From assembly GCA_964560325.1 (NCBI GenBank), contig CAZLLV010000276.1, forward strand, positions 1 through 14,437: DNA of 14,437 nt. Reading direction: 5' to 3'. The DNA comes from CAZLLV01 sp964560325 (GTDB lineage Bacteria; Acidobacteriota; Thermoanaerobaculia; Multivoradales; DATKCC01). Positions 7,151 through 13,821 of this stretch are shown here, one piece after another. Both the position numbers and the translations under genes were made by a program. Every line of letters starts with the position of its first letter. The stretch's first letter is position 1. The notes beneath the pieces are model-generated. The model searched no databases, was not told the DNA's origin, and was given only the letters and a program-made list of their open reading frames with translations.

Positions 7151-9037
7151 CTACTGCACGTAACCGAGGGCCTTGAGCTTCTCCAGCTCCTCGCGCCGGC
7201 GCCGCTCGTCGTCCGCGCCGCCCCGCTCCTGCGCCGCCGGGAGGAACGCGGGCAGGAGAGCGCCGTAGCCCTCGGTCGTCGCGACCGGCGCCCGTGCCAG
7301 GTACTCCGGCTCGAACGCCTCCTCGATCACCCGTCCCGGCCGTTCCGGACCCTCCTCCGGAACCGGCAGCCCGAGGAGGTGGAGCACGGTCGGGTACACA
7401 TCGTAGAGATCGGCGCCTTCGAGCGCCACGCCGGCGCGCACCGGTCCGCCCGCGAGCGCCACGATCCCCGGCGGCCCGTGCCGGTGCTGGGTGTCCATCG
7501 TGTGGAGCAGGGTCGGGCTGTGGCCGTGGTCGGAGATCAGCGCGATCACCGTCTCCGGCCCGACCAGGGCGCGCAGCTCGCCCAGGAAGCGGTCGAGGTC
7601 GCGGTGGAATTCGCCGATCTCGTCCGCGTGCTCCGCTGCCGCGGCCCCGGCGCCGCCCGGATAGAGCTCCGGCTGATAGGCGCGCCAGCGCCAGTGCTGG
7701 ACCGCGTCCGGCTGGTGGGCGTAGAAGCTCGCGAAGTCGGGCACCGGGCGCTCGGCGAGCAGGCGGAGGAGCGCCGCCGCCTGCCACTCGAACTCCCAGC
7801 CGCCCAGGATCGGCCCGAGCTCGTCGAGCAGCTCCGGCGGACGGGCGTACTCGGACGCCTCGCGGGCGGTCGAGGGCGGGCGGCGTCCGCGCGACACCCG
7901 CTGGTAGAAGCGGTCGGTGCCGTAGGCGAGGAAGTAGTCGTCCGCCCCCGGGAGCGTCGGCGCCGGATAGGAGAAGTAGTAGCCGTCGACCACCCCGACC
8001 GAGCGGCCCATGGCGGCGGCCACCTCCCAGAGGAGCGGCGCCCGGAGCGACGAGCGGTCGACGGTGTGCCGCTCGGCGAGGCCGAAGCGCTCGAGCTGGC
8101 CGGCGAGCTCCTTGAAGCCGGTGCGGTGGACCGGGAAGACCCCGTCGGTCATGCCGGCGAGGCGCACGGTGTAGAAGTCGAGCACGCCGTGCCCGCCGGG
8201 GCCTGCGGGCTCCAGACCGCTGTAGATCGACGCCCAGAGGACGGCGGAGTTCGAGTCGGGCAGCGAAGCGAGGTCGCCGTGCGCCCCCTCGGCGACCATC
8301 GCCGCCAGGTTCGGCATCTCGCCCGCTTCGAGGAGCGGCCGGATCACCCGCCAGTCGGCGCCGTCGGCCGCGACCAGCACCACCGGCACCGGCGGCCGGA
8401 GCGACTCGGGCGGCGGGAGCGCCGCCGCGGTCCCCTCCGCCGGCTCGTCCCGCGGTTCCCATGCGAGTGCGAGCCCCAGGTGGAGGACGAGGAAGAGCGC
8501 GAGCGCCGCCGCGACCGCGAGCCCGGCACGCCCACGCTCCCGAAGCGCGCGCCAGGCGCCGGCGAAGAGCCAGGCGGCGACGAGCGCGAGGAGGGCGACG
8601 ACCAGGGTACGGAGGCCGACCCAGGCGAAGTACCCGCCGATGGCCGCGCCCTCGAACGGCACCTCGTCGTAGGTCAGGCCCCAGTTGGCGACGAAGAAGC
8701 CGAAGACGGCGTCGAACGCGAAGGCGCCGGCGAAGACGGTGGCGTACCGGCTCACTCGAAGCCGGGTGCCCACCCAGGGCACCCGCCCTGCGCCCCCCAG
8801 CGCCACCGCCACGCCGGCGAAGGCCGCCGCCGCCGCGAGCCCGTAGAGGAGGCCGCAGGCGACCAGCAGGACCGTCGCGTTCCAGGCCGACGGCATCCGG
8901 TCGTGCACCACGTGGAGGAGCGATACGACGGCGCCGAAGACGAGGGCGCCGTGGGCCGCGCCGGCGGCCAGCGCCGTGCCCACCAGCGCCCCGAGACCCA
9001 CCGGTCCCCGCGCGTCGTCCGTCCGTCGACTCGTCAT
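7151..9037 (-). CDS. Membrane-anchored alkaline-phosphatase-superfamily phosphodiesterase
   Basis: 628 residues. The first about 195 contain five hydrophobic helices (around 12-43, 53-80, 99-119, 132-158, 170-192); a Pro-rich linker then leads to a type I phosphodiesterase / alkaline-phosphatase-fold domain (216-628). Visible active-site elements are VLVAADGADW with metal ligand D225; SNSAVLWAS with probable nucleophile S264; GGHGVLDFY; HQPDAVQHW with D444 and H448; ISDHGHS with D503-H504; and HRHGPPG with H518 or H520. The C-terminal EELEKLKALGYVQ tail is familiar from this group. These enzymes cleave phosphoesters or move phospho-groups using two zinc-like metals, here probably outside the membrane; the substrate is unknown. 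ATG 9037 is chosen because the open frame upstream (to 9115) is arginine-rich and lacks a signal. GAGAAT, 6 nt before it, could be a -10. It lies 81 bp after the BTAD regulator, so it may be co-transcribed with it. Confidence 0.9.
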   Translation of the reverse strand: MTSRRTDDARGPVGLGALVGTALAAGAAHGALVFGAVVSLLHVVHDRMPSAWNATVLLVACGLLYGLAAAAAFAGVAVALGGAGRVPWVGTRLRVSRYATVFAGAFAFDAVFGFFVANWGLTYDEVPFEGAAIGGYFAWVGLRTLVVALLALVAAWLFAGAWRALRERGRAGLAVAAALALFLVLHLGLALAWEPRDEPAEGTAAALPPPESLRPPVPVVLVAADGADWRVIRPLLEAGEMPNLAAMVAEGAHGDLASLPDSNSAVLWASIYSGLEPAGPGGHGVLDFYTVRLAGMTDGVFPVHRTGFKELAGQLERFGLAERHTVDRSSLRAPLLWEVAAAMGRSVGVVDGYYFSYPAPTLPGADDYFLAYGTDRFYQRVSRGRRPPSTAREASEYARPPELLDELGPILGGWEFEWQAAALLRLLAERPVPDFASFYAHQPDAVQHWRWRAYQPELYPGGAGAAAAEHADEIGEFHRDLDRFLGELRALVGPETVIALISDHGHSPTLLHTMDTQHRHGPPGIVALAGGPVRAGVALEGADLYDVYPTVLHLLGLPVPEEGPERPGRVIEEAFEPEYLARAPVATTEGYGALLPAFLPAAQERGGADDERRRREELEKLKALGYVQ

Positions 9038-9118
9038 CGCTCGATTCTCTCGATCGCCGCGCCCGCCCCGAGGAGGGTCGTACGGCCGGCGAAGGCTAAC
9101 ACCGGCGCGGCGCAAGGG

Positions 9119-10741
9119 TCACCGGTCGTCGGCCCCCCGCGCGGTCAACAGGCGGTGGAACTCGCGGGTCGTCTCCGGAAGCGGCTCGACCCCCAGCTCG
9201 TCGCGCAACAGCACCGTCAGGCGATCGTACTGCCGGCGCACCAGGTCGCGCCGGCCGCCGCGGGCGTAGAGCCGCATGAGGGCGGCGTGCGCGGCTTCCT
9301 GGAGCGGATCCTCGACCAGCACCGCCCGGTGGGCGTCGATCGCTTCGGCGAACCGGCCGCGGCGCGAGAGGGCCGCGGCCAGGCCCTGGAGGAGCCGAAG
9401 GTGGCGGCGCTGGTGCTCCTCGCGCCGGTGCAGCACCCAGGGCTCGTAGGAGCCCTCCAGGAAGTGGCCGCGGTAGAGCCTCCACGCCGCTCCCCAGGTC
9501 GCGATCGCCTGCTCGTCGCGACCGGCGGCCGCGTGCTCGGCTCCGGCCTCCTCGAGCCGGCCGAGGGCGTCGAGATCGCTCCACCAGCCGAGCTCCGGCG
9601 CGAGCTGGTAGACGCCGTCGACCCGGGTGAGGGGCTGGAGCCCGTCGCCCTCCGGCGCTCCCTCCCGCAGCCCGCGCCGCAGGTGCGAGAGCGTCGGGTG
9701 GAAGTTCTTCGCCACCGCCTCGGCCGGCTCGTCGGACCAGAGCGCCTCCACCAGCTCCTCCCGTGCCGCCCGCCGCTCCGGAGACGACGCGAGGTAGGCG
9801 AGCACCCGGAGCGCGCGCTTGAGCGGCCAGTGGAGGCGCCGCCAGCCGGCGGGATCGCGCCGCCATGCCGCCGGGCGGCCGAGCAGGTGCAGCCGGAAGC
9901 GCTCGTCGCCGGCGAGGTCCGGCACGGGAAGGTCGAGCCAGGGCGGCTCGTCGGCGGCGGGCGCAGGCGGCACGGCAGGCTCGCCGGTGCCGTGCGCTCC
10001 GAGCGCGACCCCCAGGACGTACGGCGCGCGCGGCCCGGCGCCGCCGTCGACCCACCAGCCCAGCTCTTCGTCCAGACGGCGGCCCCCCTCCCCGCCTCGC
10101 GGGCCGGTGCCCGGGGCGAGGAGCATGTCCCGCTCCTCCGGCGACAGGTCGGCGATCACCGAACGACGGAGGAAGCGCGCGACCGCCGGGACGGCCGCGA
10201 GCGCCGCCGGATCGTCCGGCAGCGGCTCGCCCGCCTCCGCCGCCGCCTCGGCGGCGAGCCGGAGCGGCCGGTACCAGCCGTCGCCCGCCGCCGCCGCGCG
10301 CGCCGCCCGCTCCGCCGACGGCAGCGGCGCCCCGGCCTCCAGCGCGAGCGCCGCGACCTCGTCGGCCGAGAGGGCCAGATCGGCCGGCGCGAGGAGGTCG
10401 CAGAGGAGGTCGGGCACCGCCACCCGGCGGCGGGTGGCGAAGACCAGGCGCCGGCCGGCGGGCAGCGCCTCGGCGAGCTCCGCGACGAGCGCGTGCGGCT
10501 CGGCCGCTCTCGGCAGGGCGTGCAGCACGACCCAGCGCGCCCCCCCCGCCACCGCCTCCCGCACCGCCTCCGCGCTCACCGCCCCGGGCGCCAGCCCGTG
10601 CGCCGCGTCGGCCTCCTCGGCGAGCAGCGCCGCCAGCAGCTCGGCCCGGCCGCTCCCCGGCCAGCCCCAGACCTGGATCACCGGCGCGGCGGACGCCCGC
10701 AGCCGGACGAGCAGCCGATCGATCTGAGGCCCGCGGTCCAC
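9119..10741 (-). CDS. BTAD/SARP-type transcriptional regulator with degenerate N-terminal NTPase
   Basis: 540 residues. Residues about 15-200 look like a STAND/MalT-type NTPase that has decayed: the P-loop reads GWPGSGRA (26-33), with Arg for the invariant Lys and Ala for Ser/Thr, and the Walker-B strand WVVLHAL (70-76) has His where Asp is expected; FATRRR (101-106) fits the sensor strand. Residues about 281-381 form a winged-helix DNA-binding domain (FRLHLLGRPAAW to RVDGVYQLAPE). Residues 385-535 are a bacterial transcriptional activator domain: SDLDAL, LYRGHFLEGSYEPWVLHRRE, LVEDPLQEAAHAALMRLYARGGRR, LLRDELGVEPLPET. The TPR array usual in larger relatives is missing, and the NTPase precedes the wHTH-BTAD, unlike AfsR. 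The start is GTG 10741; an in-frame TAG 9 nt upstream rules out a longer product. It probably controls its divergent M1 peptidase neighbour and itself, which is inference. Confidence 0.9.
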   Translation of the reverse strand: MDRGPQIDRLLVRLRASAAPVIQVWGWPGSGRAELLAALLAEEADAAHGLAPGAVSAEAVREAVAGGARWVVLHALPRAAEPHALVAELAEALPAGRRLVFATRRRVAVPDLLCDLLAPADLALSADEVAALALEAGAPLPSAERAARAAAAGDGWYRPLRLAAEAAAEAGEPLPDDPAALAAVPAVARFLRRSVIADLSPEERDMLLAPGTGPRGGEGGRRLDEELGWWVDGGAGPRAPYVLGVALGAHGTGEPAVPPAPAADEPPWLDLPVPDLAGDERFRLHLLGRPAAWRRDPAGWRRLHWPLKRALRVLAYLASSPERRAAREELVEALWSDEPAEAVAKNFHPTLSHLRRGLREGAPEGDGLQPLTRVDGVYQLAPELGWWSDLDALGRLEEAGAEHAAAGRDEQAIATWGAAWRLYRGHFLEGSYEPWVLHRREEHQRRHLRLLQGLAAALSRRGRFAEAIDAHRAVLVEDPLQEAAHAALMRLYARGGRRDLVRRQYDRLTVLLRDELGVEPLPETTREFHRLLTARGADDR

Positions 10742-10747
10742 CCGGCG

Positions 10748-10753
10748 ACTCTA
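10748..10753 (-). promoter_or_regulatory. -10 element TAGAGT of the BTAD regulator (leaderless type)
   Basis: TAGAGT on the minus strand ends 6 nt before the GTG start, so normal spacing puts the transcript start on the GTG itself. The TAG of the hexamer is also an in-frame stop for this gene, and no purine-rich ribosome binding site fits in the short space. Confidence 0.5.
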
Positions 10754-10756
10754 TCG

Positions 10757-10774
10757 GGCGGACGGCCGTCCGCC
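10757..10774. promoter_or_regulatory. Perfect 18-bp palindrome, candidate operator
   Basis: GGCGGACGGCCGTCCGCC is a perfect inverted repeat with no spacer, in the 64-bp gap between the divergent regulator and M1 peptidase genes. It covers the -35/spacer region of the leftward promoter and the -35 region of the rightward one, a good place for a dimeric repressor or activator. The adjacent BTAD regulator is the natural candidate ligand, although SARP-type proteins more often bind direct repeats, so another regulator is possible. Confidence 0.55.
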
Positions 10775-10791
10775 GCGCCGACGCGATGCGA

Positions 10792-10797
10792 GATAAT
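10792..10797 (+). promoter_or_regulatory. -10 element GATAAT of the M1 peptidase gene (leaderless type)
   Basis: GATAAT differs from the consensus -10 by one base and stands out in GC-rich surroundings. It ends 8 nt before the ATG at 10806, predicting a leader of 0-2 nt. The TAA inside it is an in-frame stop for the downstream gene, and no Shine-Dalgarno is present. Confidence 0.6.
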
Positions 10798-10805
10798 GCG
10801 CGGCC

Positions 10806-12776
10806 ATGATCTGCCGTCGCGCTTCCGCCGTCCGCCCCTTCGTCCGGTCCGCCGCCCTCTCCACCACCCTCGCCCTCGGTGCGCTCTTGGTAGGCTGCGC
10901 GCCGATGAGCGAGGAGACCGAGCCCGACCGTTCGTCGTCCGGGGCGCCCGAGGCCGCCGAGGAGCGCCCCTTCCCCGAGGACCCGCACTCGTACTCGCGG
11001 CCGAACGAGGTCGCCGTCGAGCACCTGACGCTCGATCTCGACGTCGACTTCGAGAACCGGCGGCTGACCGGGCGCGCCTCGCTCGACCTCGACCGGCGCG
11101 ACCCGGAGGCGACGCGGCTCGTCCTCGACACCTGGAAGCTCGACGTCGAGCGCGTCACCCTGGACGACGGCAGCGAGGCAGCGTTCGAGCTGGGCGAGGA
11201 GGACCCGGCGCTCGGGAGCCCGCTCACGATCGACGTCGGCCCCGACGCCGAGACCGTCCACGTCGAGTACGCCACCCACCCGGACGCGCGCGCGCTCCAG
11301 TGGCTCACCCCCGCGCAGACGGCGACCGACTCGCCGTTCCTGTTCACCCAGAGCCAGGCGATCCTGGCGCGTTCGTGGATCCCGCTCCAGGACACGCCGG
11401 CGGTGCGCTTCACCTACGACGCGACGGTGCGCGTGCCGGAGGGCCTCCTGGCGGTGATGAGCGCCGACAACCCGACCGAGATGACCGAGGACGGCGTCTA
11501 CACGTTCGAGATGCCGCAGGCGGTGCCGTCGTACCTGATGGCGCTCGCGGCCGGCGACCTCGCCTTCCGCCCGCTGGGCGAGCGGAGCGGCGTCTACGCC
11601 GAGCCTCCCGTGGTCGAGGCCGCGGCCGAGGAGTTCGCCGACACCCCGGCGATGATCGAGGCCGCCGAGGAGCTCTACGGCCCCTACCGCTGGGGCCGCT
11701 ACGACCTCCTGGTGCTGCCGCCCAGCTTCCCCTTCGGCGGCATGGAGAACCCGCGCCTGACCTTCGCCACCCCGACCATTCTGGCCGGCGACCGGTCACT
11801 CGTCACGCTGATCGCCCACGAGCTCGCCCACTCCTGGTCCGGCAACCTGGTGACCAACGCCAACTGGAACGACTTCTGGCTCAACGAGGGCTTCACCGTC
11901 TACTTCGAGCGCCGGATCATGGAGGAGCTCGAAGGGCGCGCCTACACCGAGATGCTCTGGCAGCTCGGCCTCCAGGATCTGAAGAAGACGATCGCCGAGG
12001 AAGCCGAGCGCGACACCTGGCTCGAGCTCGACCTCGCCGGCCGCGACCCGGACGACGGCATGACCGACGTCGCCTACGAGAAGGGCGCGCTCTTCCTGCG
12101 GATGATCGAGGAGCGGGTCGGCCGCGAGCGCCTCGACGCCTTCCTGCGGAGCTACTTCGACCGCTTCGCCTTCGAGTCGATGGACACCGAGGGCTTCCTC
12201 GACCACCTCGACCGTGAGCTCCTGGAGCCGGCCGGCCTCTCGCGCGAGGAGCTCTCCGTCGAGGCCTGGGTGCGCGGCCCGGGGCTCCCGGCGAACGCGC
12301 CGGCGATCGAGTCCGACGCTTTCGAGCGGGTGGAGGCGCAGGTGGCGCGCTTCGAAGAGGGGGCGGCACCGCCGGAGCTCTCGACCGGCGGCTGGACCAC
12401 CCACGAGTGGCTGCACTTCCTCCGCCACTTGCCGCGGGATCGATCGGATGACGGGGCCACCGATCGCATGGCGGCGCTCGACGACGAATTCGGCTTCACC
12501 CGGACCGGCAACAGCGAGATCCTGTCGGCGTGGCTCGAGCTGGCGATCCGGACCGGCTACGTGCGCGAGGCGCCGGCGGTCGACGCGGCGCTCGAGGACT
12601 TCCTCGTCCGCCAGGGACGGCGGAAGTTCCTGAAGCCGCTCTACACCGAGCTGGCGAAGACGCCGGAGGGCAAGGAGCGGGCGCGCGAGATCTACCGCCG
12701 GGCACGGCCGGGCTACCACGCCGTCTCGACCGGGACGATCGACGAGATCCTGGAGTGGGAGGGAGCCGGCTCCTGA
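10806..12776 (+). CDS. Lipoprotein M1-family metalloaminopeptidase (leukotriene A4 hydrolase-like)
   Basis: 656 residues, close to the LTA4H-like family length plus a leader. The N-terminus is a lipoprotein signal with LLVGC and acceptor C31, followed by a flexible acidic linker, so the enzyme is lipid-anchored outside the cytoplasm. Residues about 65-250 are the beta-rich N-domain. The catalytic domain shows GGMENP (311-316) for the peptide N-terminus, the zinc motif HELAH (H338, E339, H342), WLNEG with third ligand E361, and YEKG with catalytic Y424. The C-terminal helical domain holds QGRRKFLKPLY (603-613), where R605 and K607 match the carboxylate-binding Arg/Lys of LTA4H. It removes N-terminal residues from peptides; epoxide hydrolase activity cannot be predicted. 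The ATG at 10806 follows a leaderless-type promoter with an in-frame TAA. It is divergent from the BTAD regulator and probably controlled through the shared palindrome. Confidence 0.95.
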   Translation: MICRRASAVRPFVRSAALSTTLALGALLVGCAPMSEETEPDRSSSGAPEAAEERPFPEDPHSYSRPNEVAVEHLTLDLDVDFENRRLTGRASLDLDRRDPEATRLVLDTWKLDVERVTLDDGSEAAFELGEEDPALGSPLTIDVGPDAETVHVEYATHPDARALQWLTPAQTATDSPFLFTQSQAILARSWIPLQDTPAVRFTYDATVRVPEGLLAVMSADNPTEMTEDGVYTFEMPQAVPSYLMALAAGDLAFRPLGERSGVYAEPPVVEAAAEEFADTPAMIEAAEELYGPYRWGRYDLLVLPPSFPFGGMENPRLTFATPTILAGDRSLVTLIAHELAHSWSGNLVTNANWNDFWLNEGFTVYFERRIMEELEGRAYTEMLWQLGLQDLKKTIAEEAERDTWLELDLAGRDPDDGMTDVAYEKGALFLRMIEERVGRERLDAFLRSYFDRFAFESMDTEGFLDHLDRELLEPAGLSREELSVEAWVRGPGLPANAPAIESDAFERVEAQVARFEEGAAPPELSTGGWTTHEWLHFLRHLPRDRSDDGATDRMAALDDEFGFTRTGNSEILSAWLELAIRTGYVREAPAVDAALEDFLVRQGRRKFLKPLYTELAKTPEGKERAREIYRRARPGYHAVSTGTIDEILEWEGAGS

Positions 12777-12793
12777 GGGCGGGCCCGGAGCCG
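12767..12793. terminator. Stem-loop between convergent genes, candidate bidirectional terminator
   Basis: CGGCTCC (12767-12773) pairs with GGAGCCG (12787-12793) in the 18-bp gap between convergent stop codons; the 13-nt loop can add a GGG/CCC stem (12777-12779 with 12784-12786). The left arm also belongs to a perfect 12-bp palindrome, GGAGCCGGCTCC (12762-12773). There is no T-run on either side, so if it terminates transcription it does so as a strong GC hairpin or with Rho. Confidence 0.45.
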
Positions 12794-12794
12794 A

Positions 12795-13748
12795 TCAGAG
12801 CAGGCCGGCGAGCCAGCGTACGGTGTTGAGGGCGAGCTGGCGGTCGTCGGTGTCGGTCCGGCTCATGCCGATCCGCAGCTCGTCGCGCCCCATCCCTTCC
12901 GCCACCTCGCCACGGATCACCTGGCTGCTGAAGACGGCGGCCTCCCCCAGCACCACCACCCGCCCGGCGCCGTGCTCGACCGCCACGGCCTGCGCCATCC
13001 CGGCGGCCGACCGCCCAGCGGCGTCGGGCCCCTGGTCGGGGTCGTCGACGATCTCGGCCGTGTCAGCGAGTTGGAGGATCGGTGTGGCGTCCGACACGGA
13101 GTCGGGAAGCACCCGGAGCGCCTGGCCGCCGAAGGTGACCACGCGGTCGATCCGCTCCTCCGGGCCGCGGCCGCGGGTGATCGGATGGTCGCCGATCATC
13201 CCTTCGGCCCGGTCGAACACCAGCACGTACGGCGAGCCGAGATCGGCGTCGGCGTGCTCGCGGTCGCGCAGGTGCGCGTCCTCCATCCCGACCCCGAAAG
13301 CCTCGCCGAGCTCGCGCGCCGCGGCGCCGAACGGCGCGTGATCGGCGATCCGGAGGAGCGCGCCGCCCGCGCGCACCCACGCTTCGACCGCCGCCACCTC
13401 GGCATCCGAGAAGGCGGAGGCGGTCGGGGCGTCCTCGGGCGGCGAGGCGTTGGCGATCACCAGCAGATCGGCGTCGGCGAGCGATGCCTCGGAGAGCGCG
13501 GAGGTCCCGGCCTCGACCGTGAAGCCGTCCGCCTCCAGCAGCGCGACGAACGGTGCGTAGCGGCCCGCGGCGGTGTGGAAGTTGTCGTGCGCCTCGTCGA
13601 CCAACACCCGCAACGAGCGCCCCACCGCCGCCGGCCGCTCGACCGAAGGGTCGAAGTCGGCGTCGGCGGTCTGGACGTGGGTCGAGCCGGAGCAACCGGC
13701 GAAGGCGAGCAGCAGGGCGGCGGACGCGAGGCGATGCGTGGCTCTCAT
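12795..13748 (-). CDS. DUF4350-like lipoprotein (GATase-like fold)
   Basis: 317 residues. The N-terminus is a lipoprotein signal (charged start, hydrophobic core, AFAGC with acceptor C19). The mature part matches a family usually annotated as DUF4350: LVDEAHDNFHTAAGRYAPF (49-67), then LLEADGF, DLLVIANAS (94-102), a helix leading to RIADHAPFGAAARELGEAFG (133-152), a GDHPITRG turn (186-193) and VVVLGEAAVFSSQ (264-276). The fold is expected to resemble class I glutamine amidotransferases, but no Cys-His-Glu triad is evident, so binding rather than catalysis is likely; no function is established. It is probably anchored in the envelope. ATG 13748 is set by GGAGGT 4 nt upstream and by the signal peptide directly after it; the open frame upstream (to 13892) is noise over the intergenic gap and the neighbour. 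It lies 73 bp downstream of the methyltransferase gene and convergent with the M1 peptidase. Confidence 0.88.
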   Translation of the reverse strand: MRATHRLASAALLLAFAGCSGSTHVQTADADFDPSVERPAAVGRSLRVLVDEAHDNFHTAAGRYAPFVALLEADGFTVEAGTSALSEASLADADLLVIANASPPEDAPTASAFSDAEVAAVEAWVRAGGALLRIADHAPFGAAARELGEAFGVGMEDAHLRDREHADADLGSPYVLVFDRAEGMIGDHPITRGRGPEERIDRVVTFGGQALRVLPDSVSDATPILQLADTAEIVDDPDQGPDAAGRSAAGMAQAVAVEHGAGRVVVLGEAAVFSSQVIRGEVAEGMGRDELRIGMSRTDTDDRQLALNTVRWLAGLL

Positions 13749-13752
13749 GGAG

Positions 13753-13758
13753 ACCTCC
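13753..13758 (-). promoter_or_regulatory. Strong Shine-Dalgarno GGAGGT for the DUF4350-like gene
   Basis: GGAGGT on the minus strand, 4 nt before the ATG at 13748. It is the best ribosome binding site in the window and decides the start of the lipoprotein. It contrasts with the leaderless-type starts elsewhere and suggests the gene has a real leader or is translated from a longer mRNA. Confidence 0.6.
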
Positions 13759-13793
13759 GGCGGCGAGCGATTTCCCGCTTCGACTTCACCGTG

Positions 13794-13818
13794 CTCGGAG
13801 AAGTTCCCGGTTTCCGAG
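13794..13818 (-). other. Stem-loop between methyltransferase and lipoprotein genes
   Basis: CTCGGA (13794-13799) pairs with TCCGAG (13813-13818); two more pairs, one of them G-T, extend the stem to 8 bp with a 9-nt loop. It begins 4 nt after the methyltransferase stop on the minus strand. No T-run follows, so it could be a weak terminator, an mRNA-end stabiliser or a processing site between two cotranscribed genes. Confidence 0.35.
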
Positions 13819-13821
13819 AGG

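Noticed and set aside
9074..9110. GCCGG/CCGGC pairing after the regulator stop as a terminator
   Set aside because: Only a 5-bp stem with a long loop and no T-run; such pairs are expected by chance in this composition.
9038..9115. 26-residue N-terminal extension of the phosphodiesterase
   Set aside because: Arg/Gly-rich with no signal or conserved pattern; the Met at 9037 starts a normal short cytoplasmic lead to the first helix.
7379..12217. 1,612-codon open frame on the plus strand
   Set aside because: It runs antisense to the phosphodiesterase and regulator genes and out of frame through the M1 peptidase; all three have conserved catalytic or DNA-binding motifs in their own frames. It is a GC-bias artefact, not a giant protein.
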